Counted from the first letter of the stretch, positions 23,656-31,861 are shown. The stretch is 64,000 bases of DNA from Streptomyces violaceusniger Tu 4113 (GCF_000147815.2 NC_015957.1:930001-994000); one strand, 5' to 3'. A program made the numbers and translations. The notes: generated from the letters alone by a model not told the origin.

Positions 23656-26420
23656 TCGTAACGGCCCTCCCAGGGCTCGCTCGCATAGACGTTGGTCAGC
23701 CGGGAGCCGCGCCAGATCACGCTCTTCTGGAACAGAATGGGCAGATACGCGGCGGAGTCGGAGATCCTCCGATTGATCTGCGCGTAGTCGCTCCCGGCCT
23801 TCGCCGGATCCTGTTCGGCGATCGCCGTGTCGAAGAGGTCGTCGATTGTGGGATCGTCCAGCTCCGCGACATTGAGATTGCCGGTGGGCAGGATGAAACG
23901 GCTGTCGGCGAGCGGCTGCAGAAAGCTCTGACCGGTCGGGAAGTCGGCGAGCCAGCGGTACAGGACGATGCCGTATCCCTTTTTCTTCACCGTCGCGGGC
24001 GCGCCTGTCGTCTCGCTGAAATGGGTGCCGTCGACCTGATCGATCTCGGTGGTGATGCCGACTTTTCTCAGCGATGCCTGGAGCGACATCGCGACATCCA
24101 CGTCGGTGGGGTGATTGTTGCGCACCGCGATGGTGGTGCTGAATCCGTTGGACTTTCCGCACGCCTTCAGTTCGGCCTTCGCCTTGTCGGTGTCCGGCTT
24201 GCCCTTCCTCTTGAGCGTCTCGTACGGGTCGTAGGAGGAGTCGGAGCCCCCGATGGCGGGCGGGAGCATATGGTGCGCGATATCGCCGGTCTGTGGACCG
24301 CCCGCGGCGGTCTGCAGGTTCTTCCTGTCCGTCGCGTAGAGGACCGCCTTACGGCAGTGGACGTTGTTTAGCGGTTTGACGGAGCGGGGGAGGGCCGCGA
24401 ACAGGAGCAGCCCGTTGGACGGGCTGTCCAGCCGGGCACTGAGGTCGGAGCTCCTCGTGGCCTGGTTGAGGGAGGCCCCGGTGAGTCCGTAGGATTGCAG
24501 GTCCAGGTCATAGTCGCCCGCGAACAGGGCTTTCGTGTTTGTCTGCTCGTCGCTGCTGAAATTCACCGTGATCCGCTCGGGCAGGGCGGCGCGGATCGGA
24601 TCGGACGACCGCTCCCACTCGGTGTTACGGACCAGTTCCAGCGATGTGCCCGGCTGGTAGGAGCCGAATCTGTACGGCCCCGAGGAGAACGGGTTGTCCT
24701 GGTACTTTTCCTTGGTGTCCTTCGTCTTCTTCACCGGTGATGCCGACGGTGTCGCCAGCATGCGCTCGAAGTCGCCGTTGGCCTTCGGCAGTTTGAAGAC
24801 GATGGTCCTGTCGTCCGGAGTCTGGATGGCCTTCAGGCCGAGCTTGTCCTTGGACGTGTCCTTGTACGGCCCCTTGTAGGTATGGCCGGGATCGAGCGCC
24901 TGCTGGATAAAGATCGGGCCACCGGAAATTTCGTCCTGAGCCCAGATCCGCTCGATGCCGTATTTGATGTCCTCGGGCGTGATCGGGGAGCCGTCCTCCC
25001 AGGTGATCCCTTTGCGCAGGGTGTAGGTGTACGTCTTGCCGCCGTCGGTCACCTCGGCCTTCTTCTCCGCGAGGTCCGGGACCAGTTCGGTGCCGTCCTT
25101 ACCGGGCTTGGGGGCGTAGGTGACCAGTTGGCGGGCGTAGAAGCGGGAGAAGTTCCAGACGAAGCCGAAATAGCTGCGCTGAGGGTCCCATGAATCCGCG
25201 TCGTCCTTGCTGATGAACTTCAGCGTCCCGCCCTGCTTTGTCGAGGGGTTGACGACGCCCCCCTTGGCCGCGGCGTTGTTCCCGGAGGTGGGGCCCGGCT
25301 TCGGGGTGCTGGACGACTTCGAGGTGTTGTGCCCGGAGTCGTCCTTGGAGGAGCCCTTCATCCATGACATCGCCAGAGGTATGCCCGCGGCCACCAGGGC
25401 CACGAAGAGCGCTCCCGCCAGCCCGTAGGTGACGGCGCGGCGGCGGCCCGCAGAGGCGCCGCCGGGGGCGGGGAGCGGGGCGGGCGACGGCAGGGCCATC
25501 GGCGACCAGGTGGGCATCGGCGGCACCCCGGGCAGCGGCACGGGCTCGGGAGCCGAGGCGGCCGCTTCGTGGCCCGCGGGCGCCGCTTCCGGCGCGTACG
25601 GCGGCGTGGGCGTGCCCATGAACGTGGGCGGCGGCGTCGGCTCGTGGTCGTACGGCGGGGGCGGCGGGCCGAAGCCGGGCGGTGCCCAGGCGGCGTTGCG
25701 GGCCAGGGCGAGCCCGCCCGCCGTATTGCGGTCGCGCTTCTGCGGCAGCGGCCGCCCCTTGGCCCGCAGCGCCGCGTACACCTGCGCGTAGACCGTGTCC
25801 AGGTCCAGCAACTCCGGCCCGCCCGGCACCCCTTCGCGCAGCAGTCCCAGCAGCTCACCGGTGAAGGCCGTATGGTGCTCGCCGGGCGGGGCGAGCGCGA
25901 AGCTGGTGTCGGGGACGGAGGCCAGCAGATAGGTGCCCTCGATCTCCACCTGGTCGATCACCGCTTCGGCGCTCGCCGTGCTCATGAAGCCGAGCACGCG
26001 TCCGCTGAAGCAGCAGTCGAGGAGCATCACCTGGCGCCCGGCCCGCCCGTCGAGCACGACGTCGCGCAGCGTGCCGTACGGCAGTCCGGTGTAGGAGCGG
26101 TGCTGTATGGATCCGGTCAGCCCCAGGAAGAGCTCGCCGCGGCGCGGTTCGACGAGACCGTGTCCGGCGAAGTACACCAGCAGGGTGTCCGTGGCCTCCT
26201 CGGCCGCGGTCCGGACGGCCTCGAGGACCTCGACCGCGGTGGCGGGGTCCTCGATGACCGTGCAGTGCTCGGGCGCCAGCCCCCAGGAACCGGGCGCGCA
26301 CAGGGCCGCGGCCAGCGCGCTCAGGTTGTTGGCCACCGCCGGGATCGGCTCCAGGTGGGCATAGCGGCTGGTGCCGATGAGCACCGCGCGGGTGGCGGAC
26401 GGATTGGGCAGAACGGCCAC
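23628..26420 (-). CDS. Caspase-like peptidase fused through a membrane helix to a family-5 oligopeptide-binding domain
   Basis: 930 residues. Residues ~1-240 are a caspase/C14 domain of the type found next to EACC1 genes: RAVLIGTSRY, LLVYFAGHG with catalytic His87, and LLDCCFSG with catalytic Cys137. A Pro-rich linker (~245-322) leads to RRR and one membrane helix (~329-350), giving an N-in/C-out topology. After a Ser/Thr/Gly linker, residues ~396-930 form a complete SBP_5 (DppA/OppA-like) solute-binding domain (TLKFISKDDADSWDPQRS, LRKGITWEDGSPITPEDIKYG, SSGPYRFGSY). No permease or ATPase genes are nearby. The inferred job is sensing a peptide outside and controlling the protease inside. GTG start with GGAGG. 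Confidence 0.85.
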   Translation of the reverse strand: MAVLPNPSATRAVLIGTSRYAHLEPIPAVANNLSALAAALCAPGSWGLAPEHCTVIEDPATAVEVLEAVRTAAEEATDTLLVYFAGHGLVEPRRGELFLGLTGSIQHRSYTGLPYGTLRDVVLDGRAGRQVMLLDCCFSGRVLGFMSTASAEAVIDQVEIEGTYLLASVPDTSFALAPPGEHHTAFTGELLGLLREGVPGGPELLDLDTVYAQVYAALRAKGRPLPQKRDRNTAGGLALARNAAWAPPGFGPPPPPYDHEPTPPPTFMGTPTPPYAPEAAPAGHEAAASAPEPVPLPGVPPMPTWSPMALPSPAPLPAPGGASAGRRRAVTYGLAGALFVALVAAGIPLAMSWMKGSSKDDSGHNTSKSSSTPKPGPTSGNNAAAKGGVVNPSTKQGGTLKFISKDDADSWDPQRSYFGFVWNFSRFYARQLVTYAPKPGKDGTELVPDLAEKKAEVTDGGKTYTYTLRKGITWEDGSPITPEDIKYGIERIWAQDEISGGPIFIQQALDPGHTYKGPYKDTSKDKLGLKAIQTPDDRTIVFKLPKANGDFERMLATPSASPVKKTKDTKEKYQDNPFSSGPYRFGSYQPGTSLELVRNTEWERSSDPIRAALPERITVNFSSDEQTNTKALFAGDYDLDLQSYGLTGASLNQATRSSDLSARLDSPSNGLLLFAALPRSVKPLNNVHCRKAVLYATDRKNLQTAAGGPQTGDIAHHMLPPAIGGSDSSYDPYETLKRKGKPDTDKAKAELKACGKSNGFSTTIAVRNNHPTDVDVAMSLQASLRKVGITTEIDQVDGTHFSETTGAPATVKKKGYGIVLYRWLADFPTGQSFLQPLADSRFILPTGNLNVAELDDPTIDDLFDTAIAEQDPAKAGSDYAQINRRISDSAAYLPILFQKSVIWRGSRLTNVYASEPWEGRYDYVSLGVSK

Positions 26421-26422
26421 GG

Positions 26423-26812
26423 CTACCGCCCTCCTCCGTCGGCCTGACGGTCCCGGTCCCGTTCCGGATCGGGCGCGGCCGGGCGCTCCAGCGCGTCGAT
26501 CAGACGCCGCAGCTCCTCGTCGTCGCCGCCGTCGAGGTCGACCGTAAGGTCACCACGGCGCACGGTGATCCGCCGGGCGTGCGGACGTGTCTGCCGCCAG
26601 GTGGACAGCGCCAGCGCGAAGGAAGCCGCGCTCCAGGCGTTCTCGGTGACCAACTGCAGCACATCGGTGAGCACGCCCATCTGGCCCGGCGACGGCTCGG
26701 CCTGGACCAGCTCCACCTGGGCGCCGCGGCGCGCGGCCGGATCCCGTCTCAGCCAGTCGAGGAGCGATCGCAGCTCCGCCTCCCCACCGTTCACCGCTAC
26801 GTCGATCCGCAC
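26423..26812 (-). CDS. EACC1-like effector-associated protein
   Basis: 129 residues. VRIDVAVNGGEAELRSLLDWLRRDP, then VQAEPSPGQMGVLTDVLQLV, a helical segment containing AASFALALSTWRQTR, and a final beta hairpin ITVRRGDLTVDLDGG match the small effector-associated constant component 1 proteins found beside caspase, trypsin or other effectors in actinobacterial conflict systems. The GTG at 26812 has GGGGGA upstream. It ends two bases before the caspase fusion start, so the two are cotranscribed and presumably form one complex. Assignment rests on pattern and context. Confidence 0.72.
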   Translation of the reverse strand: MRIDVAVNGGEAELRSLLDWLRRDPAARRGAQVELVQAEPSPGQMGVLTDVLQLVTENAWSAASFALALSTWRQTRPHARRITVRRGDLTVDLDGGDDEELRRLIDALERPAAPDPERDRDRQADGGGR

Positions 26813-26919
26813 CAAGTCCCCCTTGTGACGACGGTCTCCCCGATTCTGTCCTACCCAGGGGCGTCCGCGCAGGATCAACGAAGAGCAAGGTCACCGGAGT
26901 TCGGGGGCAAGCCGCCCGC

Positions 26920-27537
26920 TCATGGCTGCCGCGCCGGTGGTGTGGCCAGCGCCCGGCGCCACTGCTCGGTGACCGACCGCCGCAGGCGTTCCGTGTCGAC
27001 GGCGTGCGGGTCGAGAAGTCGTTGCAGCCCGATTCCTCGGAGCTGCCCGACGATCGCTACCGCGACCTCCTCGGGAGCGAGGTCGTGGCGGATGGTGCCG
27101 TCGGCGATTCCGGCCGCCACATCGTCGCGCAGATCGGCCCTGAACGACTCGTCCCGCTCGCGGAAGATCGGTGCCAGTTCCGGCATGGTGGGCGCCTCGG
27201 CCCACAGCAGCAGGAACGCGCGATGGGCGGCGCCCACCTGGCCTAGTTGGCCGATGTAGCCGTCGATCAGCCGCAGGAGGCGGTCCAGCCCCGGGGGCAG
27301 ATCGGTAAGGCCCGGCACGAACCCGGCTTGTGCGGTGCGGGCCAGGAGCTCGAGGAGAGCCTGCTTCGAGCCGAAGTGGTGGGTGACGATTCCGCGGCTG
27401 TACCCGGCTCGCTCACCCACCCGCGCCAGCGTCAGCGAGCGCACTCCCTGCTCGACGACCAGCTCGGCGGCGGCCGCCAGCAATGCGGCTTCGGCCCGGT
27501 CGCGACGCTGCTTCTGGGTGCGGCGGGGGGTCGTCAT
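26920..27537 (-). CDS. TetR-family transcriptional regulator
   Basis: 205 residues with an N-terminal HTH: AALLAAAAELVVEQGVRSLTLARVGERAGYSRGIVTHHFGSK, plus a helical C-terminal domain. The ATG at 27537 has GAGGA about eight bases upstream; an in-frame GTG at 27552 has none. Divergent from the DUF1330-hydrolase pair, with an operator-like dyad between. Same direction as the EACC1 gene but 107 bases upstream of it, so cotranscription is possible but not evident. Confidence 0.88.
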   Translation of the reverse strand: MTTPRRTQKQRRDRAEAALLAAAAELVVEQGVRSLTLARVGERAGYSRGIVTHHFGSKQALLELLARTAQAGFVPGLTDLPPGLDRLLRLIDGYIGQLGQVGAAHRAFLLLWAEAPTMPELAPIFRERDESFRADLRDDVAAGIADGTIRHDLAPEEVAVAIVGQLRGIGLQRLLDPHAVDTERLRRSVTEQWRRALATPPARQP

Positions 27538-27553
27538 GACGAGAGTCCTCACT

Positions 27554-27577
27554 AACTTGCGTGTCGTCCAACAAGTT
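27554..27577. promoter_or_regulatory. Operator-like dyad between the TetR gene and the DUF1330 gene
   Basis: AACTTG, 12-bp spacer, CAAGTT: an inverted repeat in the 74-bp divergent intergenic region. Position and symmetry suit a TetR site repressing both directions. A TTATAC -10-like element follows for the rightward gene. Confidence 0.5.
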
Positions 27578-27611
27578 TATACGGTGCCACTCATCCTGAC
27601 TGGAGGTTTCA

Positions 27612-27989
27612 ATGATCGACATTGATGAGCGCGCCCTCGATGCGCTGCTGGCCGAAGATCCCGGCGGCCCCGTGGTGATGCTGAACCTGCTGCGGTTCCG
27701 CCCGGACGGCGGTCGCGAGAGCTACCAGCGCTACATCGAGGCGCTGGGCCCGGAGATCAACGCGCGGTACGGATTGCGGGTGGAGTACCTCGGGGACGGC
27801 GGTCGTGCCCTGGTCGCCGAGGACGGGCAGGCATGGGACGCGGTGCTCCTGGTGCGCTACCCCAGCCGCCAGGCGTTCGCCGACATGGCCCGTGACCCCG
27901 ACTACCGGGCGGTGTCCCATCTCCGCGCCGAGGCACTGGTGGAATCGGTTCTGCAGCCGACTGTGCCGCTCCAGGGGAGCGTGGTCTGA
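27612..27989 (+). CDS. DUF1330-family protein
   Basis: 125 residues with the ferredoxin-like dimeric alpha-beta barrel pattern: VVMLNLLRFRPDGG, SYQRYIEALGPEI, AVLLVRYPSRQAFADMARDPDY. Members of this family are small cytosolic proteins of mostly unknown role. GGAGG lies seven bases upstream of the ATG. The stop overlaps the hydrolase start (TGATG), so the two are coupled and may act on the same compound. Confidence 0.88.
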   Translation: MIDIDERALDALLAEDPGGPVVMLNLLRFRPDGGRESYQRYIEALGPEINARYGLRVEYLGDGGRALVAEDGQAWDAVLLVRYPSRQAFADMARDPDYRAVSHLRAEALVESVLQPTVPLQGSVV

Positions 27990-28756
27990 TGCCCGCCGTC
28001 TTCGTACACGGCAATCCCGAGACGGCGGCCGTCTGGGACCCCCTGCTCGCCGAACTGAAGGCCGCCGGCGCTGCTCCGGCCGACCTCATCTGTCTGTCCC
28101 CGCCCGGGTTCGGCGCGCCGCTGCCGCCCGGGTTCGGGGCGACCGTCGGGGAGTATCGCGACTGGCTGATCGGTGAGCTGACACGCTTCGCCGAGCCCGT
28201 GGACCTGGTGGGCCACGACTGGGGCGGCGGACACGTCCTCAACGCGGTGATGAACCGCCCGGACCTCGTACGGAGCTGGGCCAGCGACACGATCGCGGCC
28301 TTCGAACCCGACTACGTCTGGCATGAGCTCGCCCAGCGATGGCAGACACCGGGAATCGGAGAGGCCGATGTGGCCGCACGCTTCGGCGCGCCCGTCGAGC
28401 AGCGGATCGCGACGCTCGTCGAGCGGGGGATGGGCGAGGCGGCGGCCGAGCGGGTCGCCCAGGGGCAGAACGAGGCGATGGGCCGGGCCGTGATCGCGCT
28501 CTACACCTCCGCCATGCCACCGGTGATGGCCGAGCTCGGCCGGAACCTGGAAAACGCGGCGCGGCGGCCGGGACTCGTGTTCCTCGCCACCGAGGACCAC
28601 GTGGTGGGAACCGCCGAGCAGCGACGCCGCGCCGCGCGCCGCGCCGGTGCCCGGGTGGAGGTCCTCGATGGGCTGGGCCACTGGTGGATGACGCACGACC
28701 CCGGCCGCGGTGCGGAGGCGCTCACCCGTTTCTGGGCGTCGCTGGACGACGGGTAG
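27989..28756 (+). CDS. Alpha/beta-hydrolase with Asp nucleophile (epoxide hydrolase/dehalogenase-like)
   Basis: 255 residues. The oxyanion region is HGNPETAAVW and the nucleophile elbow is GHDWGG with Asp77, not Ser, which is typical of epoxide hydrolases and haloalkane/fluoroacetate dehalogenases; the catalytic His is in GLGHWWM. Which reaction it performs cannot be read from sequence. Coupled to the DUF1330 gene and presumably regulated by the divergent TetR. Confidence 0.86.
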   Translation: MPAVFVHGNPETAAVWDPLLAELKAAGAAPADLICLSPPGFGAPLPPGFGATVGEYRDWLIGELTRFAEPVDLVGHDWGGGHVLNAVMNRPDLVRSWASDTIAAFEPDYVWHELAQRWQTPGIGEADVAARFGAPVEQRIATLVERGMGEAAAERVAQGQNEAMGRAVIALYTSAMPPVMAELGRNLENAARRPGLVFLATEDHVVGTAEQRRRAARRAGARVEVLDGLGHWWMTHDPGRGAEALTRFWASLDDG

Positions 28757-28873
28757 TCGCACCCACGTGGATGCCGCACAGGCGATGGTGCCGTCCGGGA
28801 TGGGGACGGCACCCTCGCCCATCCCCTCGCATGAGCCTCGGCACATTGCCTCGTGTGACTTAGCGCTTGAGAC

Positions 28874-29083
28874 CTAGCTCTCTCCCAGTAGCCGGGCCAG
28901 CGCCGCCTGAAGTCGTCGTGCATCAGGGGACGAGGCGCACCTAGGGCACTCGCACGGTGGCCACGCTGACGACTTCAGGGGTTCGAGAGACGCGTTGGAC
29001 GCCCTGTAGATGGCCATGGGGCCGAAGGTCTTGCCCCCGTTCCGAGACACGCGCACGGTCATGAGAGCTGGTTCCTGGCTCAT
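28874..29083 (-). CDS. Small cysteine-containing protein, unknown
   Basis: 69 residues: an N-terminal half with TVRVSRNGGKTFGP and a C-terminal half holding a CECPRC metal-ligand-like cluster. Third gene of a minus-strand trio, starting inside the stop codon of the preceding gene (ATGA). I do not recognise the family. Lower GC than the core genes. Confidence 0.65.
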   Translation of the reverse strand: MSQEPALMTVRVSRNGGKTFGPMAIYRASNASLEPLKSSAWPPCECPRCASSPDARRLQAALARLLGES

Positions 29084-29337
29084 GCGCGCCCCATGTGGGA
29101 CCAGCCGCTCTGATGCCTGCGAAGTTCCTTCATGCACAGTGCGAGTCGCTCGGTGTCCCCCGACCGGACATGCGCTGCCTGTTGCCTGAGCAGCGCGGCG
29201 CACACGTCGCAGGTTGCTGCGTCTGCCATCGATGACAGCGCACAAGAGCTGCATACGAGCCTTCTGGAGGAGGCTAACGAGGATGCCTGGCTATTGCAGT
29301 GCGGGGGCATTGATGCGTCAGTGGGTCGGCCCGTCAT
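29080..29337 (-). CDS. Small protein with CxxC motif, unknown
   Basis: 85 residues: a polar N-terminal stretch with CSSC, then DAATCDVCAALLRQQ and a helical Arg/Leu-rich end. The ATG at 29337 overlaps the stop of the upstream gene and has GGAGG seven bases before it, so this start is preferred over the internal ATG at 29229. Middle gene of an overlapping trio. Function unknown; cysteine pairs suggest zinc binding. Confidence 0.65.
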   Translation of the reverse strand: MTGRPTDASMPPHCNSQASSLASSRRLVCSSCALSSMADAATCDVCAALLRQQAAHVRSGDTERLALCMKELRRHQSGWSHMGRA

Positions 29338-29621
29338 ACGGAAACCTCCACTCCGTGAATCCGCCGGGGGCCGATATCGATGCCGTGAACGGCCAACCAG
29401 AGGGCACGGCGGCGCGCTCGCTGTTGCCGTGCCTCTCGCCGTCGCTCATGAGCCACCAGGTACGGGCGGACAAGCCCGATGTCCTCACCCCGCGGTGCTG
29501 GCACACGGGGCGCCCTCACGGGCCGGTGCAACGGGGGTTGATCACTGGCCCGATGGCGGCCCACAGGAGGCAGTAAGAACCGCAGCAGTGCCAGGAGCAG
29601 TCTCGCTGTAGCTTGGGACAC
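29334..29621 (-). CDS. Small basic protein, unknown (first gene of trio)
   Basis: 95 residues. A short hydrophobic helix (ATARLLLALLRFLLPPVG) is followed by a Pro/Arg-rich part and a strongly basic helical end, RPYLVAHERRREARQQRARR, then ALWLAVHGIDIGP. GTG at 29621 is chosen because GGAGG lies eight bases upstream; GTG at 29651 is an alternative. Sequences of this look recur in Streptomyces next to HTH regulators, but I know no function. Divergent from the HTH-TPR gene. Confidence 0.6.
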   Translation of the reverse strand: MSQATARLLLALLRFLLPPVGRHRASDQPPLHRPVRAPRVPAPRGEDIGLVRPYLVAHERRREARQQRARRRALWLAVHGIDIGPRRIHGVEVSV

Positions 29622-29735
29622 GTCGTCAACCTCCACGGGGTTGCGGGCCACGCCCCCGGACCGGTTGCACGGTCGCGGGGGTCCTTGCTGTTCGCCTCAC
29701 GCTTCCGCTCTATTGAGTGACTGCATAGCGGCCCC

Positions 29736-29757
29736 CTGTCGGCCAACTGTCGGCCAC
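29736..29757. promoter_or_regulatory. Tandem 11-bp repeat before the HTH-TPR gene
   Basis: CTGTCGGCCAA followed immediately by CTGTCGGCCAC, ending nine bases before the regulator's ATG. Two abutting near-identical 11-mers, one helical turn each, in a divergent promoter region look like a binding site for the encoded HTH protein. Confidence 0.5.
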
Positions 29758-29766
29758 AATTGGGAC

Positions 29767-30981
29767 ATGACCAGCGTCATCGGGGCCAACATCAAGCGCC
29801 TACGCGAAGAGCGGGGCTGGAGCCAGGCACGTCTGGCCCGCGAGGTGTGCCGATCGACAGGGGTCAGCGGAGAGCCGATCGGGCGGCAAGAGGTCAGTCG
29901 GTGGGAGACAGGGAAGCGCACCCCTCGTGAATGGCTGCCATTCCTCGCTTCGGCCCTCGGTGTCACCGCGGACGTACTGAAAGCACCTCAGGAGCCGACT
30001 CAGCCACCTTTGCCGACCCTGGCCGACTTCCTGCCCGAAGAGGACCCGCTAACTCCGCTGCAAACCCGTAGAGGGCGCCAAATCGGCATGGGTGCGGTGG
30101 ATGACCTGAAGCAGCGGGTGCACGGTCTTAGGCTTGCCGACGACGTTCTGGCCGGGGGTGACTTGATTCGCCCCGCACTCCGGGAACTTCGTTCCGCTGT
30201 GAAGCTGTACCGGCACGGCGCGCACACCAGTGAAGTAGGGCAGCAACTTCTCAGGCAGCTTGGCGAGTTGGCGCAGATTGCCGGATGGATCGCCAGCGAT
30301 GCCGGACAGCACGGTGAAGCTGAGCGCATCTACCGGCTGGGGATCAGTGCGGCGACACAGGCGGAAGACCACACGCTGGCCGGGAATATCGCCGGATCAC
30401 TCGCCTACCAGTACAGCAACACGGGTCGGGAAGCCGAAGGGGTCACGCTGGCGCATGCCGCCTTGAGCGACGCTGGCAGCGATGCCCCGCCAAAAGCCCG
30501 AGCGCTGTATCTGGACCGTGTGGCTTGGGCTCACACCAAGATGGGCAAGGCGCACGCCCAACCCGCTATGCGCGCCCTGGGGGAAGCCTCAGAAGCGTTG
30601 GCGGAAGATACGCCCGGCACGGAATCACCCGCCTACCTGTATTGGGTGGACGCCGGGGAGTTCCGGGTCATGGAATCGCGGGTCTACACGGAATTGCACC
30701 GACCCTTGCGCGCTGTTCCCTTGCTTCGGAACGTGCTCAGCGGATACGACACCACCCATACTCGCGAATTGGCCCTGTACCTCTCATGGCTTGCCGTGGC
30801 TCTTGCTGATGCCAACGAACCGGAAGAGGCGGCAGCCGTAGCGGAACGAGTCATCGGCATCTCATCTGACGTGTCCTCGGAAAGAACAGCGGAACGGGTC
30901 CGGGTCATCCTTCGCCGGTTGCAGGATTACGCAGACGTGCCGGAAGTCGCGGCGCTGCTCGCCGAACAAGAGGCAGCCTGA
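29767..30981 (+). CDS. XRE-type HTH regulator with TPR-like C-terminal domain
   Basis: 404 residues. Residues ~5-70 form a Cro/C1-type HTH (ANIKRLREERGWSQARLAREV, EVSRWETGKRTP). The remainder is helical with repeated A-x-x-x-Y/L patterns (AERIYRLGISAATQAEDHTLAGNIAGSLAYQYSNTG, ARALYLDRVAWAHTKMG) typical of TPR sensor domains that bind peptides. Codon use is less GC-biased than in core neighbours. Divergent from three small overlapping genes, which it may control through the tandem repeat upstream. Confidence 0.85.
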   Translation: MTSVIGANIKRLREERGWSQARLAREVCRSTGVSGEPIGRQEVSRWETGKRTPREWLPFLASALGVTADVLKAPQEPTQPPLPTLADFLPEEDPLTPLQTRRGRQIGMGAVDDLKQRVHGLRLADDVLAGGDLIRPALRELRSAVKLYRHGAHTSEVGQQLLRQLGELAQIAGWIASDAGQHGEAERIYRLGISAATQAEDHTLAGNIAGSLAYQYSNTGREAEGVTLAHAALSDAGSDAPPKARALYLDRVAWAHTKMGKAHAQPAMRALGEASEALAEDTPGTESPAYLYWVDAGEFRVMESRVYTELHRPLRAVPLLRNVLSGYDTTHTRELALYLSWLAVALADANEPEEAAAVAERVIGISSDVSSERTAERVRVILRRLQDYADVPEVAALLAEQEAA

Positions 30982-30994
30982 AAGACGAAGCGGA

Positions 30995-31320
30995 TCAGCT
31001 CGCGTGCAGTATCAGCCCGATGCCCGCCACCGTCAGCCCTGCCGCCGCGATCCTCGGACCGCCGAACCGCTCCTTGAAGAACAGTGTTCCGATTGCCGCG
31101 CCCACGATGATCGACGATACGCGCAGCGCCGCGATCGGGGCTAGTTCGGCCTGGGTCCGGGCCCCTAGGACCAGGCCGTAGGCGGAGACCGATAGCAGTC
31201 CGCGCGCTGCGACGGGACACATCTGGCGAAGGAGCGCACCGCGCTGGATCTGCCAGGGCGCAGGCGGGGATGGCGAAGCCCTCCAGGATCGTCGGCCAGG
31301 CGATGTAGCCGGGTGGCGGC
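30995..31320 (-). pseudogene. EamA/DMT-family transporter remnant with frameshift
   Basis: On the minus strand GYIAWPTILEGFAIPACAL in one frame is continued by QIQRGALLRQMCPVAARGLLS... and AALRVSSIIVGAAIGTLFFKERFG in another. Together these form the C-terminal third of an EamA-type membrane transporter, interrupted by a frameshift near 31255. The N-terminal two thirds are missing. Confidence 0.75.
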
Positions 31321-31360
31321 CGCGATGAGCGGCGCTACACCGCGGCCGCGACGAGCGGAG

Positions 31361-31861
31361 TCACGCGGACCGTTCGCGCACATCCACCAGGGTGCCGTCG
31401 GCGTGCGCGATCAGGGTCTTGGGGTCGAGCGGGAAGACGGTGTGCGGGTTGCCCGCCGCGGCCCATACGGTCTCGTGGTCCAGCAGCCGGCGGTCGGCGA
31501 GGACGCGGGTGCGGGTGCGGTGGCCGAAGGGCGGCACCCCGCCGATGGCGTAGCCGGTGGTCTCCCGTACCAGCGCCGCGTTCGCCCGGCGGACGCTCCC
31601 GGCGGCCAGCTCGTGCCGTACGAGCTCGACGTCGACCCGTGACGCACCGTCCATCAGCACCACCACCGGCTGTCCGTCCGCCTCGAAGACCAGCGACTTG
31701 ACGATCTGGCTCAGCTCACAGCCGATGGCCGCGGCGGCCTCGGCGGCGGTGCGGGTGGCGTCGGGGAAGCGGCGCACCTCGACGTCCAGGCCGAGCTCGC
31801 GCAGGGCGTCGGCGAAGCGGGGGTGGGCGGCGGCGTCAGGGGTGGGAGTGGAATCGACCAT
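31361..31861 (-). CDS. YbaK/EbsC-family aminoacyl-tRNA deacylase
   Basis: 166 residues of the YbaK/ProX editing fold: a CELSQIVKSLVFEADGQPVVVLMDG core with the conserved Lys, GYAIGGVPPFGH (the glycine-rich GxxxGGVPP loop), and DHETVWAAAGNPHTVFPLDPKTL. It trans-edits mischarged tRNAs such as Cys-tRNAPro or Ala-tRNAPro. Stand-alone domain, with the EamA remnant downstream. Confidence 0.92.
   Translation of the reverse strand: MVDSTPTPDAAAHPRFADALRELGLDVEVRRFPDATRTAAEAAAAIGCELSQIVKSLVFEADGQPVVVLMDGASRVDVELVRHELAAGSVRRANAALVRETTGYAIGGVPPFGHRTRTRVLADRRLLDHETVWAAAGNPHTVFPLDPKTLIAHADGTLVDVRERSA

Noticed and set aside
23628..26420. Ordinary Opp/Dpp transporter binding protein
   Set aside because: No signal peptide at the N-terminus, a caspase domain occupies it, and no permease or ATPase genes flank it.
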